Positions 32,773 to 42,360 are shown, numbered from the stretch's first letter. The stretch: DNA of 64,000 nt from VRUE01 sp963742535 (GCA_963742535.1 CAVUMC010000001.1:1-64000), one strand, 5' to 3'. Notes: generated by a model from the sequence alone, not told the origin. Numbers and translations are program-made.

Positions 32773-33219
32773 ATGTCCCGGGTCAGCCGCAAGAGGACGG
32801 TTTCAGCGCCCCGCGAGGACGTCTGGAAGCTCGTTGCCGATCCGTACAGCCTGCCGCGCTGGTGGCCGCGGGTGATGCGGGTCGAGGGCGTCGAGGGCGA
32901 GGGGCAGAACACGCAATGGACCAAGGTGCTTGGCACCTCCGAGGGGCGCAGCGTGCGGGCTGATTTCCACTGCACTGCGGCGGCTGAGCCGGACCGATTC
33001 GGTTGGGAACAGGACATCGAGGGAACCCCCTTTGAGCGCCACTTGAAGCACTACGCGGTAGAGACGAGCCTCGCCGAGACCGGCGAGGGAACTGAGGTCA
33101 CGCTCAGCGCCAGCCAGACGCTGCGCGGCATGTCCCGCCTGGGGTCGCCGATGATGCGCCGCGGACAGGGCAGCTTGCTCGAGGAAGCACTCGAGGGGCT
33201 AGAGGGGGCTCTAGCTTGA
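32773..33219 (+). CDS. SRPBCC (START-like) family protein
   Basis: 148 aa with the polyketide-cyclase/START-like pattern at the N-terminus (SRKRTVSAPREDVWKLVADP, WWPRVMRVE), beta-strand alternation and a C-terminal helix. It probably binds a hydrophobic ligand. Its end overlaps the TTG start of the next gene by 4 bp, suggesting joint function with that flavoprotein. Confidence 0.8.
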   Translation: MSRVSRKRTVSAPREDVWKLVADPYSLPRWWPRVMRVEGVEGEGQNTQWTKVLGTSEGRSVRADFHCTAAAEPDRFGWEQDIEGTPFERHLKHYAVETSLAETGEGTEVTLSASQTLRGMSRLGSPMMRRGQGSLLEEALEGLEGALA

Positions 33220-34841
33220 GCGCACCGCGCCGCGATTCGAAGTGGTGGGGCTGGGGCGACCCGGCGATCGAACCGGAGCTCGATGGCCCCGCGTTGGAGA
33301 CGCTGCGGGAGCGGATCGGAGAGGTCGGCCCAGCTGCGCCGGCACCGACCATCGACGGCTTCAAGTTGCCCGAGCCGCAGCGGCTGTCCCAGGCAGTAGT
33401 CGACGCGGCTGGAGAGGAGAACGTCTTTACCGGTGCCGAGGACCGCGTGCGTCACGCGACGGGGTGCGGCTACGCCGACCTGGCGCGGTTGCGCTCCGGG
33501 GGGCTGGAGAGCGCACCCGACGCTGTCGTGCTGCCGGCCGATGCCGACGCGGTCCGCGCCCTGCTCGACGCTTGCGCCAAGGAGGGGGTGGCGGTGGTGC
33601 CCTACGGTGGCGGCACCAGCGTAGTTGGCGGTGTCGAGCCGCTGCGGGGAAACCATGAGCGCCTGATCAGCCTTGATCTCTGCCGCCTGCAGGGTGTCGA
33701 GGTCGACTCCCGCTCGCTGACCGCCACGCTCGGAGCCGGCCTGCGTGGCCCCGAGGCCGAAGCCGAGCTCGCCAAGCACGGGCTCGTGCTCGGCCACTAC
33801 CCACAGTCTTTCGAGTACGCGACGATCGGCGGCTTCGCTGCCACCCGCTCGGCCGGACAGGCCTCGAGCGGCTACGGCCGCTTCGACTCCCTGGTCAGCT
33901 CGGTGCGCCTGATCGCCCCCAGCGGCGAGCTACGGACCCTGGACACGCCGCACACGGCAGCGGGTCCCGCCCTGCGGGAGGTAGTCGTTGGCTCCGAGGG
34001 AGTCTTCGGCGTCATCCCCGACGTCACCGTGAGGGTCCGGCCCGCGCCGAAGGAGCGCCGCTATGAGGCCTGGATCGCGGAGGATTTCGAGGCCGGCGCC
34101 GAGATCGTCCGCACTCTCGCCCAGGGACCGGGCCTACCGGACATCATTCGGGTCTCCGACGAGGAGGAGACCGAAGTCTCGCTGGCGCTTTCCGGCCCGC
34201 GCGGGCTTGCCGGAACGCTCTTCGGTGGCTATCTGGGCCTGCGCCGGCGAAGTAACGGCTGCCTGGTCATAGTTGGCTTTGAGGGCGAAGAGGAGTCGGT
34301 GGCGCGCCGCCGCGCTCTTACCGTGCGTGCCTTGCGCGCCGGAGGCGCCGCATACCTCGGGCAATCCGCCGGACGCTCTTGGGAGCACGGCCGCTACCAG
34401 GGCCCCTACCTACGCGACACGCTGATGGGGATGGGGGCGATGGTCGAGACGCTCGAGACCTCGCACACTTGGCGCGATCTTTCCAGGCTCTACCGCGCTG
34501 TCGGTGGCGCAATTCGCAACTCGCTCGCCAGCCAGGGCACCCCGGGACTCGTCTTCTGTCATCTCTCACACGCTTACGCCGACGGTGCCTCGCTCTACTT
34601 CACCTTCATCTCCCGTGCTCGCGAGGGCGCGGAGATCGAGCAATGGGGCAAGGTCAAGCGCGCTGCTTCGGAGGCGATCGTCTCAACTGGTGGCACGATC
34701 ACTCACCACCACGCGGTCGGTCGCGACCACGCTCCTTACATGGAGGCGGAGGTGGGGGAGAGCGGCCTCGATGTGCTGCGCGCGGTCAAGCAGCAGCTCG
34801 ATCCGGCGGGGATCATGAACCCCGGCAAGCTTCTCGGCTAA
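33216..34841 (+). CDS. FAD-linked oxidase, alkylglycerone-phosphate synthase-like
   Basis: 541 aa. The N-terminal KWWGWGDP and the PCMH-type FAD domain (VVLPADADAVRALLD, VVPYGGGTSVVGGV, HYPQSFEYATIGGF) are followed by a cap domain with SHAYADGASLYFTF and THHHAVGRDHAPY, then the terminal DPAGIMNPGKLL. These match alkyl-DHAP synthases, which make ether lipids; a D-lactate or glycolate dehydrogenase-like role is the alternative. TTG start coupled to the SRPBCC gene. Confidence 0.87.
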   Translation: MSAPRRDSKWWGWGDPAIEPELDGPALETLRERIGEVGPAAPAPTIDGFKLPEPQRLSQAVVDAAGEENVFTGAEDRVRHATGCGYADLARLRSGGLESAPDAVVLPADADAVRALLDACAKEGVAVVPYGGGTSVVGGVEPLRGNHERLISLDLCRLQGVEVDSRSLTATLGAGLRGPEAEAELAKHGLVLGHYPQSFEYATIGGFAATRSAGQASSGYGRFDSLVSSVRLIAPSGELRTLDTPHTAAGPALREVVVGSEGVFGVIPDVTVRVRPAPKERRYEAWIAEDFEAGAEIVRTLAQGPGLPDIIRVSDEEETEVSLALSGPRGLAGTLFGGYLGLRRRSNGCLVIVGFEGEEESVARRRALTVRALRAGGAAYLGQSAGRSWEHGRYQGPYLRDTLMGMGAMVETLETSHTWRDLSRLYRAVGGAIRNSLASQGTPGLVFCHLSHAYADGASLYFTFISRAREGAEIEQWGKVKRAASEAIVSTGGTITHHHAVGRDHAPYMEAEVGESGLDVLRAVKQQLDPAGIMNPGKLLG

Positions 34842-34847
34842 GCCGAG

Positions 34848-35774
34848 CTATTTACCCTTGCCGACCAGCGGTCCGCTGATTTCGCCGCTCATAATCGGGG
34901 TGCCCGTATAGGTCGATTCGTTTTCGCTTTTGCGGGCTTGGGCGACCGCGGCGCTGAGTCGGCCGTCATCGGTGCGAGTGACGTCGACCCGGTTGAAGAC
35001 CGCGCGCGCGACGAGAACGAGCACCGCGGGTGGGACTTCGAAGCGGGCGGCAAGCTGACCCGAGCTGTCGACCTTTGTGGTGCCGACCGGAACCATCGCT
35101 TTGGCCCCGTGGGAGAGCCAGACCGCATAGGACTCACCGTCGGCGGAGGGTTCGAGGCCTTCGCCGGTCACCTGCAGCACGACCTTCTTTTTGAAGCGAC
35201 CGAAGATCGCCTGGCCGGTGGCATCGCTGCCGTCTTCGGCGCTGAGGACCGCTTGCGTGAGGCTCTTGTCTTTCGCCGTGGCACTGATGCCTTCGGCGAC
35301 GCTTCCCTGCGCTGCCGAAGGGGATTCAGCGGAACTGCTGTCGCTGCCGCCATCACCGCTGACGATCAGGACAATGACGAGGGCGACGATCACAAGCGCT
35401 CCGGCAGCGAGGCCGATCAGGGCGCCGCGGTCCTTCGGCAATTTGAGACTGGGGATCTGGGTCGAGCGCTTAGGAGCTGGCGCGGCCTTCTTGCTCGCGG
35501 GAGCCTCGACCGGTGCCGGTTCGGTCTGCTTCGGCTCTTCGGGCTCGGTCTCCGGTGGGGTGGGTGTGGCCGGGGGTGTCGGCGCGGGAGCAGAAGTAGG
35601 AGCCTCGACAGCGGGCTCATCCGCCTCCGGCTCATCGACTTCGGCCAGCGCCTCTTTGACGCGCTCGCGCACTTCCTCGACGCTGATCCCCATCAGCGCC
35701 GCCATGTCGTCGTAGCCCTCCTCGCGTTGCGCGAGCAGGCGCAGCATCGCCTTCTGGTCGTCGCTCAACCCCAC
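34848..35774 (-). CDS. HTH protein with Pro/Glu linker, membrane helix and extracytoplasmic domain
   Basis: 308 aa. Residues 1-45 look like a sigma-region-4-type helix-turn-helix (LSDDQKAMLRLLAQREEG, MAALMGISVEEVRERV). A long Pro/Glu/Ala linker (47-105), one membrane helix (117-139) and an extracytoplasmic beta-rich domain (about 185-300) with an RskA-like pattern (YAVWLSHGAKAMVPVGTT, GQLAARFEVP) follow. The layout suggests a membrane-bound regulator sensing the envelope. It is convergent with the flavoprotein gene, 6 bp apart. Confidence 0.72.
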   Translation of the reverse strand: MGLSDDQKAMLRLLAQREEGYDDMAALMGISVEEVRERVKEALAEVDEPEADEPAVEAPTSAPAPTPPATPTPPETEPEEPKQTEPAPVEAPASKKAAPAPKRSTQIPSLKLPKDRGALIGLAAGALVIVALVIVLIVSGDGGSDSSSAESPSAAQGSVAEGISATAKDKSLTQAVLSAEDGSDATGQAIFGRFKKKVVLQVTGEGLEPSADGESYAVWLSHGAKAMVPVGTTKVDSSGQLAARFEVPPAVLVLVARAVFNRVDVTRTDDGRLSAAVAQARKSENESTYTGTPIMSGEISGPLVGKGK

Positions 35775-35835
35775 CGCCGAAAGCCTACGTCAGCCGCCCC
35801 CTGTCAAGACGTCGCTGCGGTTAAGGTCCCGCCTG

Positions 35836-36243
35836 ATGCCTGACGATCCGCGCGGCCTGCTTTCCCATTTCGACGCTCTACTTGGTACCGAGTGGCTCGA
35901 CGACGACCCCGAGCACGCCCGGGTGCGGGTGGCGATGCGCGACGAGCTGCGCCAACCGGTCGGACTGCTTCACGGCGGCGTGATGTCGAGCCTGGTCGAG
36001 AGCGTCTGTTCTCGCGCGACCGCCTTGGCCGTGCTCGGCGACGGCATGATGGCGATGGGCCAATCGATCAGCGTCAACTTCATCCGCCCGGTCACCGAGG
36101 GTCACGCCGAGGTTCACGCCAAGGCACGCCACCGCGGTCGCACCACCTGGGTCTGGGACGCCGAGGTGAAGGACGCCGAGGATCGCCTCTGCGCCCTCGC
36201 CCAGATGACGATCGCGGTGCGGCCGATCCCACAGCGTGATTAA
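35836..36243 (+). CDS. Hotdog-fold thioesterase (PaaI/YdiI-like)
   Basis: 135 aa. The hotdog signature LLHGGVMSSLVESVCSRA (central helix), GQSISVNFIRPVTEGHAEVHA and the CoA-site region near RTTWVWDAEV indicate an acyl-CoA thioesterase. Substrate unknown. Its TAA overlaps the stop of the convergent nadE. Confidence 0.88.
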   Translation: MPDDPRGLLSHFDALLGTEWLDDDPEHARVRVAMRDELRQPVGLLHGGVMSSLVESVCSRATALAVLGDGMMAMGQSISVNFIRPVTEGHAEVHAKARHRGRTTWVWDAEVKDAEDRLCALAQMTIAVRPIPQRD

Positions 36244-37910
36244 CCCCTGAAGCGGTTGGTGATCGGCAGTCGCCGATCACGGCCAAATGCCTTGGGTGTA
36301 ATGCGAATGCCGGGGGCGGCCTGGCGGCGCTTGTACTCGGAGCGGTCGACCATGCGGATGACGTCGTCGACGACGTCGGCGGGCATTCCCGCGGAGACCA
36401 ATTCCTCGCGGCCCCGATCCTGCTCGACGTAGGACTCGAGGATGCGGTCGAGCAGGTCATATGGAGGCAGTGAGTCGCTGTCGAGCTGGTCGGGGCGGAG
36501 CTCGGCCGATGGAGCACGGTCGATTACGGAGGCTGGGATCAGCTCGCGTCCGGCGCGTTCGTTGCGGTAGCGGACGAGTTCGTAGACGAGCGTCTTCGGC
36601 ACGTCCTTGATCGCGGCGAAACCGCCCGCCATGTCGCCATAGAGCGTGGCGTAGCCGACTGACATCTCGCTCTTGTTGCCGGTGGTCAGGACCAGCCAGC
36701 CATGCCGGTTGGAGAGCGCCATCATCAGGTTGCCGCGGATTCGCGCCTGGATGTTCTCGGCGGCGAGATCGGGCTCCGAGGGGCGGGCGGGGTCGTGTGG
36801 GAGCGGCTCGCCGCCGTTGCCTGAGCCGCCCGATCCTCCGAAGGAGGCGGCAAGAGCGCTCTCGTACTCTGCCATCGCCGCCTCGATCGAGATCTCGAGC
36901 AACTCGACCCCGAGATTGGCGCCGATATTTCGCGCGTCCTGCTGTGTTTCAGAGCTCGAATGCGGCGAGGGCATAACCACGCAACTGACGTGCTCGGGCC
37001 CGAGCGCATCGACGGCAAGCAGGGCGACGAGGGCGGAATCGATGCCGCCGGAAAGCGCCACGCCGACGTGACCGAAGCCGTTCTTGCGCACGTAGTCGCG
37101 CAGGCCGAGGGTCAGGGCCGCGTAGACCTCTGCCAGGTCGGGCAACGGCTCGGCCATCGCGACCGAGCCGGGGGAGGGGAACTCGCAAACGAGCAGCTCC
37201 TCCTCGAACTGGGCAGCGCGGGCGATCACCGAGCCGCTCGCGTCGACGACAAAGCTGTGCCCATCGAAGACCAGTTCGTCCTGGCCGCCGACGAGGTTGC
37301 AAAAAGCGAAGCCGGCGCCGTAGGAACGGGCACGTTCGGCCAGCATCGCTTCCCGCTCGCGCCCCTTGCCGCGGTGATACGGCGAGCCCGAAGGGTTCGC
37401 GATCAGGCTGGCCCCGGCCTCCGCCTCGCTAGAGGCGGGCGGTCCCGGCGCCCAAACGTCCTCGCAGACGGTCAGGCCGACCTGGCTGCCGCCAACCTCG
37501 ATCGAGACCGACTCCGCGCCCGGGACGAAATAGCGCTGCTCATCGAAGACGGAATAGTTGGGCAGCCGGTTCTTGCGATAGATCGCCCGCACCGAACCCT
37601 CGGCCAGAACCGCCAGCGAGTTGTGGGCCCGCCGGAAGTCGCCACCATCAGCGACCGGCTCGGCAAAGCCAACCAGGGCCACCGTCCGGGTGACGCCGGC
37701 GGCGAGCTCGTCGATCGCGCGCCGGTTGGCCTCGACAAAGTGGCGCTTGAGGTAGAGGTCCTCAGCGGGATAACCGGGCACGCAGAGCTCGGGGAAGATC
37801 GTCAGCTCGGCGCCCTCGCCCTCCGCGCGGCCGATCCACTCGGCGATCTTGGCGGCGTTGCCGTCGATGTCACCGACGGTCGGGTCGATCTGGGCCAGGG
37901 CTATGCGCAA
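36240..37910 (-). CDS. nadE: Glutamine-dependent NAD+ synthetase
   Basis: 556 aa. The N-terminal nitrilase-type glutaminase carries the Glu-Lys-Cys triad (Glu41 in FPELCVPGY, Lys113 in YRKNRLPNY, Cys149 in LTVCEDVW). The C-terminal NAD synthetase has the PP-loop SGGIDSALVALL, LTTGNKSEMSVGYATLYGD and the terminal KRRQAAPGIRIT. The frame stays open far upstream, but the protein begins at TTG 37910, where the nitrilase strand (RIALAQIDPTVGD) begins. Confidence 0.95.
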   Translation of the reverse strand: MRIALAQIDPTVGDIDGNAAKIAEWIGRAEGEGAELTIFPELCVPGYPAEDLYLKRHFVEANRRAIDELAAGVTRTVALVGFAEPVADGGDFRRAHNSLAVLAEGSVRAIYRKNRLPNYSVFDEQRYFVPGAESVSIEVGGSQVGLTVCEDVWAPGPPASSEAEAGASLIANPSGSPYHRGKGREREAMLAERARSYGAGFAFCNLVGGQDELVFDGHSFVVDASGSVIARAAQFEEELLVCEFPSPGSVAMAEPLPDLAEVYAALTLGLRDYVRKNGFGHVGVALSGGIDSALVALLAVDALGPEHVSCVVMPSPHSSSETQQDARNIGANLGVELLEISIEAAMAEYESALAASFGGSGGSGNGGEPLPHDPARPSEPDLAAENIQARIRGNLMMALSNRHGWLVLTTGNKSEMSVGYATLYGDMAGGFAAIKDVPKTLVYELVRYRNERAGRELIPASVIDRAPSAELRPDQLDSDSLPPYDLLDRILESYVEQDRGREELVSAGMPADVVDDVIRMVDRSEYKRRQAAPGIRITPKAFGRDRRLPITNRFRG

Positions 37911-37994
37911 GCCGGAGTCCTTGCAGGGGTCACGCCTGAAGTATCGCCGTCGAACACGACCGGACGCGCCTGGCCCCACTGTAAATTGCGCCAG

Positions 37995-39365
37995 ATGCGG
38001 GCCCGCTGGCGGTTGATAGGCGTATCGCTGGCGTCCGTCGCCGTCGTCCTCGCCGTGCCCGCAGGCGCCAGCGCCGGGGACCAGTGGGTCTTCCGTGCCC
38101 CGGCGGCGCGACCCACCGATCACCCCGACCCCAACCGCAACGCCTACGCGGTCCCCGAGGCACCGCGGTCGCCGGCCTGCACGCAGCACTTCTGCGTCCA
38201 CTGGGTGGCCGAGGGGATCGACGCTCCCAGCCTCGCCGACGCCAACGGCGACGGCATCCCCGACTACGTAACCCGCGTACAGGCGGTCGCCGAACACGTC
38301 CATGAAGTCGAGAACGACAAGCTCGGCTGGCGCGAGCCCAAGTCCGATGGTCGCAAGGGCGGTGGACGCGGCAAGACTGACATCTACCTCGAGCAGATCG
38401 GCGGCGCGCTCTTCGGCTACGCGGCCCCCGACCGTGGCCAGGGCACAAAGGCGCATCGCCTGCCCCGCCACCTGCATGGCTATCTCGTGCTCGACAACGA
38501 CTACGACCCGCGCGAGTTCCCCGGCACAACCCCGGAGAAAGACCTCGAGGTGACTGTCGCCCACGAGTACAACCACATCCTCCAGTTCGGCTACGACGCC
38601 TACCAGGACGCCTGGTTCGCCGAGTCGAGCGCGGTCTGGATGGAGGACCAGGTCTACAACGGGATCAACGACTACCTGCGCTACGTACGGCGCTGGGTAA
38701 AGCGCTTCGACACACCGCTCACCGCCAACTCGATCAAGGAGTACGGCTCGACTGTCTGGAACAAGTGGCTGGCCCACCACTACGGGCGCGCGATCATCCG
38801 CAAGACCTGGGCGCGGGCGGTGCACACCAAGCCAGGCGGCTTCTCCGTCTCCGCCTACAACTCGGCAATTGAAGCCGCTGGGGGCTCGACCTTCAGCCGC
38901 GACTTCGCCCGCTTCTCCCGCGATTTGCCCGAGTGGCGCACCGACACGGTCTTCCCCGAGGGAGATTCCTACCCGGACGTTTCACGTCAGGGCAGCCTGC
39001 CCCTCGACGGCCAGGTGCTCGATCGCAGTCTCAACCACACCACCTTTCAGCTCTTGCGCGTCCATGCCGGCGCCGGCCGCGGCATCGTCGTCAGGGCGAC
39101 TGCCCCGCGGGGGATCTCAGCCGGGCTCGCCCTGGTCGGCCGGACCGGCAGCGAGCGCCGCGGCCACGTCACCAGTGCACTCGACTACAGCCGCAACGGC
39201 GGCGAAATGGTGGTGCGGCTGGGCAATCCGGGTCGCTTCAAGCGCCTCACCGCAGTGCTGGTCAATGCCGACACCAGCGCCTCGGGCTTCAGCGCCCGCT
39301 TGCTCGACTGGGCCTACTTGACCGACAGTGCGCCGTTCCGCGTCTCAGCGCGGCTACTCCCCTGA
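37995..39365 (+). CDS. Secreted zinc metallopeptidase (HEYNH type)
   Basis: 456 aa from ATG 37995; the longer frame upstream is antisense to nadE. The signal peptide ends near GASA. Features in order: Cys pair ACTQHFC (62-67), a calcium-loop-like DANGDGIPDY (82-91), zinc motif VAHEYNHILQFGYD (His190, Glu191, His194), a likely third ligand in WFAESSAVWMED (Glu210) and a C-terminal beta-sandwich. It resembles the M6-like putative metalloproteases of soil bacteria. The target is unknown. It overlaps the convergent WS/DGAT gene by 52 bp. Confidence 0.83.
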   Translation: MRARWRLIGVSLASVAVVLAVPAGASAGDQWVFRAPAARPTDHPDPNRNAYAVPEAPRSPACTQHFCVHWVAEGIDAPSLADANGDGIPDYVTRVQAVAEHVHEVENDKLGWREPKSDGRKGGGRGKTDIYLEQIGGALFGYAAPDRGQGTKAHRLPRHLHGYLVLDNDYDPREFPGTTPEKDLEVTVAHEYNHILQFGYDAYQDAWFAESSAVWMEDQVYNGINDYLRYVRRWVKRFDTPLTANSIKEYGSTVWNKWLAHHYGRAIIRKTWARAVHTKPGGFSVSAYNSAIEAAGGSTFSRDFARFSRDLPEWRTDTVFPEGDSYPDVSRQGSLPLDGQVLDRSLNHTTFQLLRVHAGAGRGIVVRATAPRGISAGLALVGRTGSERRGHVTSALDYSRNGGEMVVRLGNPGRFKRLTAVLVNADTSASGFSARLLDWAYLTDSAPFRVSARLLP

Positions 39366-40738
39366 ACACCGGCGGTGGCGGCGCCGAGTTCGCCGATCGC
39401 GTTCTCGAGGTCGAGTCCGAAGCTCTCGAGGTCGGCCATCGCGTCGTAATCACCGATCAGGCCGAAATCGACCTGGCCGTTGTAGGACATGATCCCGACG
39501 CAGAGTGCCTGGCGACGGGCCAGCGGCACCATCGGGAAGATCGATTCCATCTGCCGTCCGAGGACGAAGAGCGGGAACTGCGGTCCCGGCACGTTGGTGA
39601 CGACGAGGTTGAAGAAGCGCTGGGCTGGCTGCAGGCGCGCGGCCTGTGAGGCGATCGTTGTCGGCGCGAAGTCGACGATACGGGTGAGCAGCTCGGCGCC
39701 GACGGCTTGGCCGGAGCCCTTGAGGTCACCCATGATCTCGGTCACCAGGTGCAAGCGCTCGACCGGGTCCTCACACCAGATCGGCAGTGGCGCCATCATC
39801 GCCGAGATGCGGTTGCCGAGCGCCCCGCGCTCCTCCTCGGCGCGAACGCTGACCGGCACCATCGCCCGCATCTCCAGGTCCTCGGTGTCATGACCGCGGG
39901 CGCGCAGGTAGTTGCCGATCGCACCGGCGACGGCGGAGAGGATCACGTCGTTGACCGTGCCGCCGTGTTTGTCCTTCATCGCCTTCAAGGAAGCGAGGTC
40001 GCTGCGCACGAAGGCGACCCGGCGGTGAGGACCGATCTCGACGTTGAACGGGGTGGCCGGGGCCGACATACCGGCGCTGATCATCTTGCTGGTCGCACCG
40101 ACACCGCGCAGCACCTGGCGTGGGCCGCGTAGAGCGGCGCGCACGCCGCGGGCGATCTCCTGCGGGCTGGTCGCCCGCTCGCGCAGGGCGTCGCCGAGCA
40201 GCTTGAAGTCGGTCGGCTCAGGCCGCGGTGCCCACTTGGGTGGCAGCGCCGGGGGGTTGCTGGGCTCACGCTCGAGGTCGAAGAGGACCGTGGTGATGTC
40301 GACACCCGATATCCCGTCGACGAGCGCGTGGTGGCTCTTACCGACGATCGCGAAGCGCTCGCCCTCGAGGCCCTCGACCAGCCACATCTCCCAGAGCGGC
40401 TTGCTGCGGTCGAGCTGCTGGGAGAAGATTCGCGCCGCGAGGTTACGCAGCTGCTCCTCGGAGCCCGGCGCCGGCAGCGCGGTCTGGCGCACGTGGTACT
40501 CGAGGTTGAGGTAGGGATCATCGATCCAGACCGGTCGGCCCTGGCCAAGGGGGACGAAGCGAAGCTTCTGGCGAAAGCGGGGGACGAGGTGCAGGCGGGA
40601 CGCGATGTGATCGCGGAACTCGTCGATCTGAGGCGGCGGTCCCTCGAAGATGCTGGTCGAGGCGACGTGCATGTGGGCACCGGCGCGCTCCAAGTGCAGG
40701 AAAGAGGAGTCGAGTCCAGTCAACCGATCGGCGCTCAC
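39314..40738 (-). CDS. Wax ester synthase / diacylglycerol acyltransferase (WS/DGAT)
   Basis: It makes storage wax esters or triacylglycerol from acyl-CoA. The motif SHHALVDGISG (His136, His137, Asp141, Gly142) is intact, with PLWEMWLVEGL before it and NDVILSAVAGA, MVPVSVR, GNRISAM and TNVPGP after it. GTG 40738 (MSADRLTGLDSSFLHLE) is preferred because family members begin there; an ATG at 40777 adds 13 residues. 474 aa, typical length. Confidence 0.92.
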   Translation of the reverse strand: MSADRLTGLDSSFLHLERAGAHMHVASTSIFEGPPPQIDEFRDHIASRLHLVPRFRQKLRFVPLGQGRPVWIDDPYLNLEYHVRQTALPAPGSEEQLRNLAARIFSQQLDRSKPLWEMWLVEGLEGERFAIVGKSHHALVDGISGVDITTVLFDLEREPSNPPALPPKWAPRPEPTDFKLLGDALRERATSPQEIARGVRAALRGPRQVLRGVGATSKMISAGMSAPATPFNVEIGPHRRVAFVRSDLASLKAMKDKHGGTVNDVILSAVAGAIGNYLRARGHDTEDLEMRAMVPVSVRAEEERGALGNRISAMMAPLPIWCEDPVERLHLVTEIMGDLKGSGQAVGAELLTRIVDFAPTTIASQAARLQPAQRFFNLVVTNVPGPQFPLFVLGRQMESIFPMVPLARRQALCVGIMSYNGQVDFGLIGDYDAMADLESFGLDLENAIGELGAATAGVQGSSRAETRNGALSVK

Positions 40739-40791
40739 GCCCAAAATCTTCGCACACAAGCCAAGAGCTCCTGCCAAGCGGCGACGGAAGT

Positions 40792-41880
40792 TCAGGCGGT
40801 GAGGCCGAGTCGCATCTGATCGCGTTCCTCTTCGTCGTCGACCGTCGCCGCTTCGCCGCCCTCGAACGAGGCAACGCGCACGCCGAGCAGGCGGACCGGG
40901 CGCGGTGGGGCATAGGAGCGCAAGAGGTCCAGCGCAACCGGCGCAACCACGGCCGCGTCGTTGGTCGGCTGCTCGAGCGTGTGCGAGCGGGTGATGTTGG
41001 TCCAGTCGTCGAGCCGTACCTTGATCCCGACAGAGCGACCGCGCAGATCGCGTTTGCGCAGCCGCCGGCAGAGCTCCTCGGAGAGCTGCTGCAAGTGCTC
41101 CTCCATCTCAGCCTGGTCGGCAACGTCGACGTCAAAGGTCGTCTCCGCCGATTGTGACTTGGTCTCGCGCACCGTGGTGACCGGAGTCTCGTCTTCAAGG
41201 CGACCGCGGCGGTGCAGCCAGCTCCCCTGGCGCGGACCAAACGCCGTCTCCAGCTCGTCGGTGGACTGGGCTCCCAACTCGATCAGGGTGGTGATTTCAA
41301 TCGACTCGAGCTTGGCGACCGTCTTTGGGCCAATACCGGGAATCAGCCCGGGTGAGTGGGTGGCGAAGCGCGCCAGGGCTTGCTGGCGCGAGAGCACCAC
41401 CATGCCCGCCGGCTTGCCGAGCTCGCTGGTGATCTTTGCCAGCATGCGGCTCTCCGAGATTCCGACCGAACAGGTGAGGCCCGTCTCCTCCTTGATCTCA
41501 CTGACGATCCGCCGCATCGTCGCCTTCGGCGAGAAGAGCCCGGTGAGATCGATGTAGGCCTCGTCGAGACCGACTACCTCGACCGTCTCGGCGTTGCGCC
41601 GCAGGACCGTCATCACCTGTACCGAGGCCTCACGGTAAGCGGTGAAGTCCGGTTTGAGATACACCGCGTCAGGCAACCGCCGCCGCGCGATCGCCGCCGG
41701 CATCGCCGAGTGGATCCCAGCCAGCTTGCGCGCCTCATAGCTCGCCGTCGTCACCACCGCCCGCGGCCCCGACCCGCAGACCACCACCGGCTTCCCCCTC
41801 AGCTCCGGCCGCCGCCGCAGCTCAACCGACGCGTAGAACGCGTCCATGTCGAGGTGCGCCACGGTGCGATCGAAGGCCAC
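40792..41880 (-). CDS. dinB: DNA polymerase IV (Y family)
   Basis: A translesion polymerase. 362 aa from GTG 41880, with catalytic HLDMDAFYASVE, GLDEAYIDLT, SVGISESRMLAKI, the helix-hairpin-helix PGIGPKTVAKL and a little-finger domain. The C-terminus lacks an obvious beta-clamp motif of QxxLF type, though QMRLGL may serve. The frame stays open upstream, but that part covers the divergent cupin. GTG 41862 is an alternative. No SOS box lies upstream. Confidence 0.94.
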   Translation of the reverse strand: MAFDRTVAHLDMDAFYASVELRRRPELRGKPVVVCGSGPRAVVTTASYEARKLAGIHSAMPAAIARRRLPDAVYLKPDFTAYREASVQVMTVLRRNAETVEVVGLDEAYIDLTGLFSPKATMRRIVSEIKEETGLTCSVGISESRMLAKITSELGKPAGMVVLSRQQALARFATHSPGLIPGIGPKTVAKLESIEITTLIELGAQSTDELETAFGPRQGSWLHRRGRLEDETPVTTVRETKSQSAETTFDVDVADQAEMEEHLQQLSEELCRRLRKRDLRGRSVGIKVRLDDWTNITRSHTLEQPTNDAAVVAPVALDLLRSYAPPRPVRLLGVRVASFEGGEAATVDDEEERDQMRLGLTA

Positions 41881-41946
41881 GACCCGATGGTAGGAGGGGA
41901 GGGGGACGGCGATTGGGCTTCGAACGAGATGGGTAGGTTCTCGGCC

Positions 41947-42360
41947 ATGACTGATCTCAAGCACGTTCAGATCGACGAGATCGATGCGATTGAAGGCTTT
42001 GATCGCCTCTCGATGCGACGCGCCGCCGCCGCCCTCGGCGTCAGCTCCTTCGGCATCTCGATCGAGGAGTTCGGCCCCGACGCGGACGAATACCCCGAGC
42101 ACGACCACGACGAGGACGGCATGGGCGGCAAGATGTTCGGTGAGCGCACTGAGCAGCTCGGTCAAGAGGAGGTCTACGTCGCTTTGCGCGGCTCAGGCAC
42201 CCTCGTGGTCGATGGCGAGGAGTATCCGATCGACTCCGATCACATCGTTCGGGTCGGCCCCGGGGTCGTGCGCAAGATCCTCGCCGGCCCCGACGGCCTC
42301 CGCCTGCTCGCCCTCGGCGGCAAACTGGGCGAGGCCTACGACGCCGGCGGCACGCTGTAA
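41947..42360 (+). CDS. Cupin-domain protein
   Basis: 137 aa from ATG 41947. The cupin barrel shows EHDHDEDG, EEVYVALRGSGTLVVDGEEYPID and a C-terminal LLALGG. The metal-ligand His/Glu pattern (HDH...E) is kept in motif 1; motif 2 lacks the usual His. It may be an isomerase or a ligand-binding protein. It is divergent from dinB. Confidence 0.83.
   Translation: MTDLKHVQIDEIDAIEGFDRLSMRRAAAALGVSSFGISIEEFGPDADEYPEHDHDEDGMGGKMFGERTEQLGQEEVYVALRGSGTLVVDGEEYPIDSDHIVRVGPGVVRKILAGPDGLRLLALGGKLGEAYDAGGTL

Noticed and set aside
36960..37994. 345-codon N-terminal extension of the metallopeptidase
   Set aside because: It is antisense to nadE. The protein has a clear signal peptide beginning at ATG 37995.
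41881..41946. SOS box before dinB
   Set aside because: TCGAAC and GTTCT half-sites occur near 41920 but are 11 bp apart, not 4, so no LexA operator is called.
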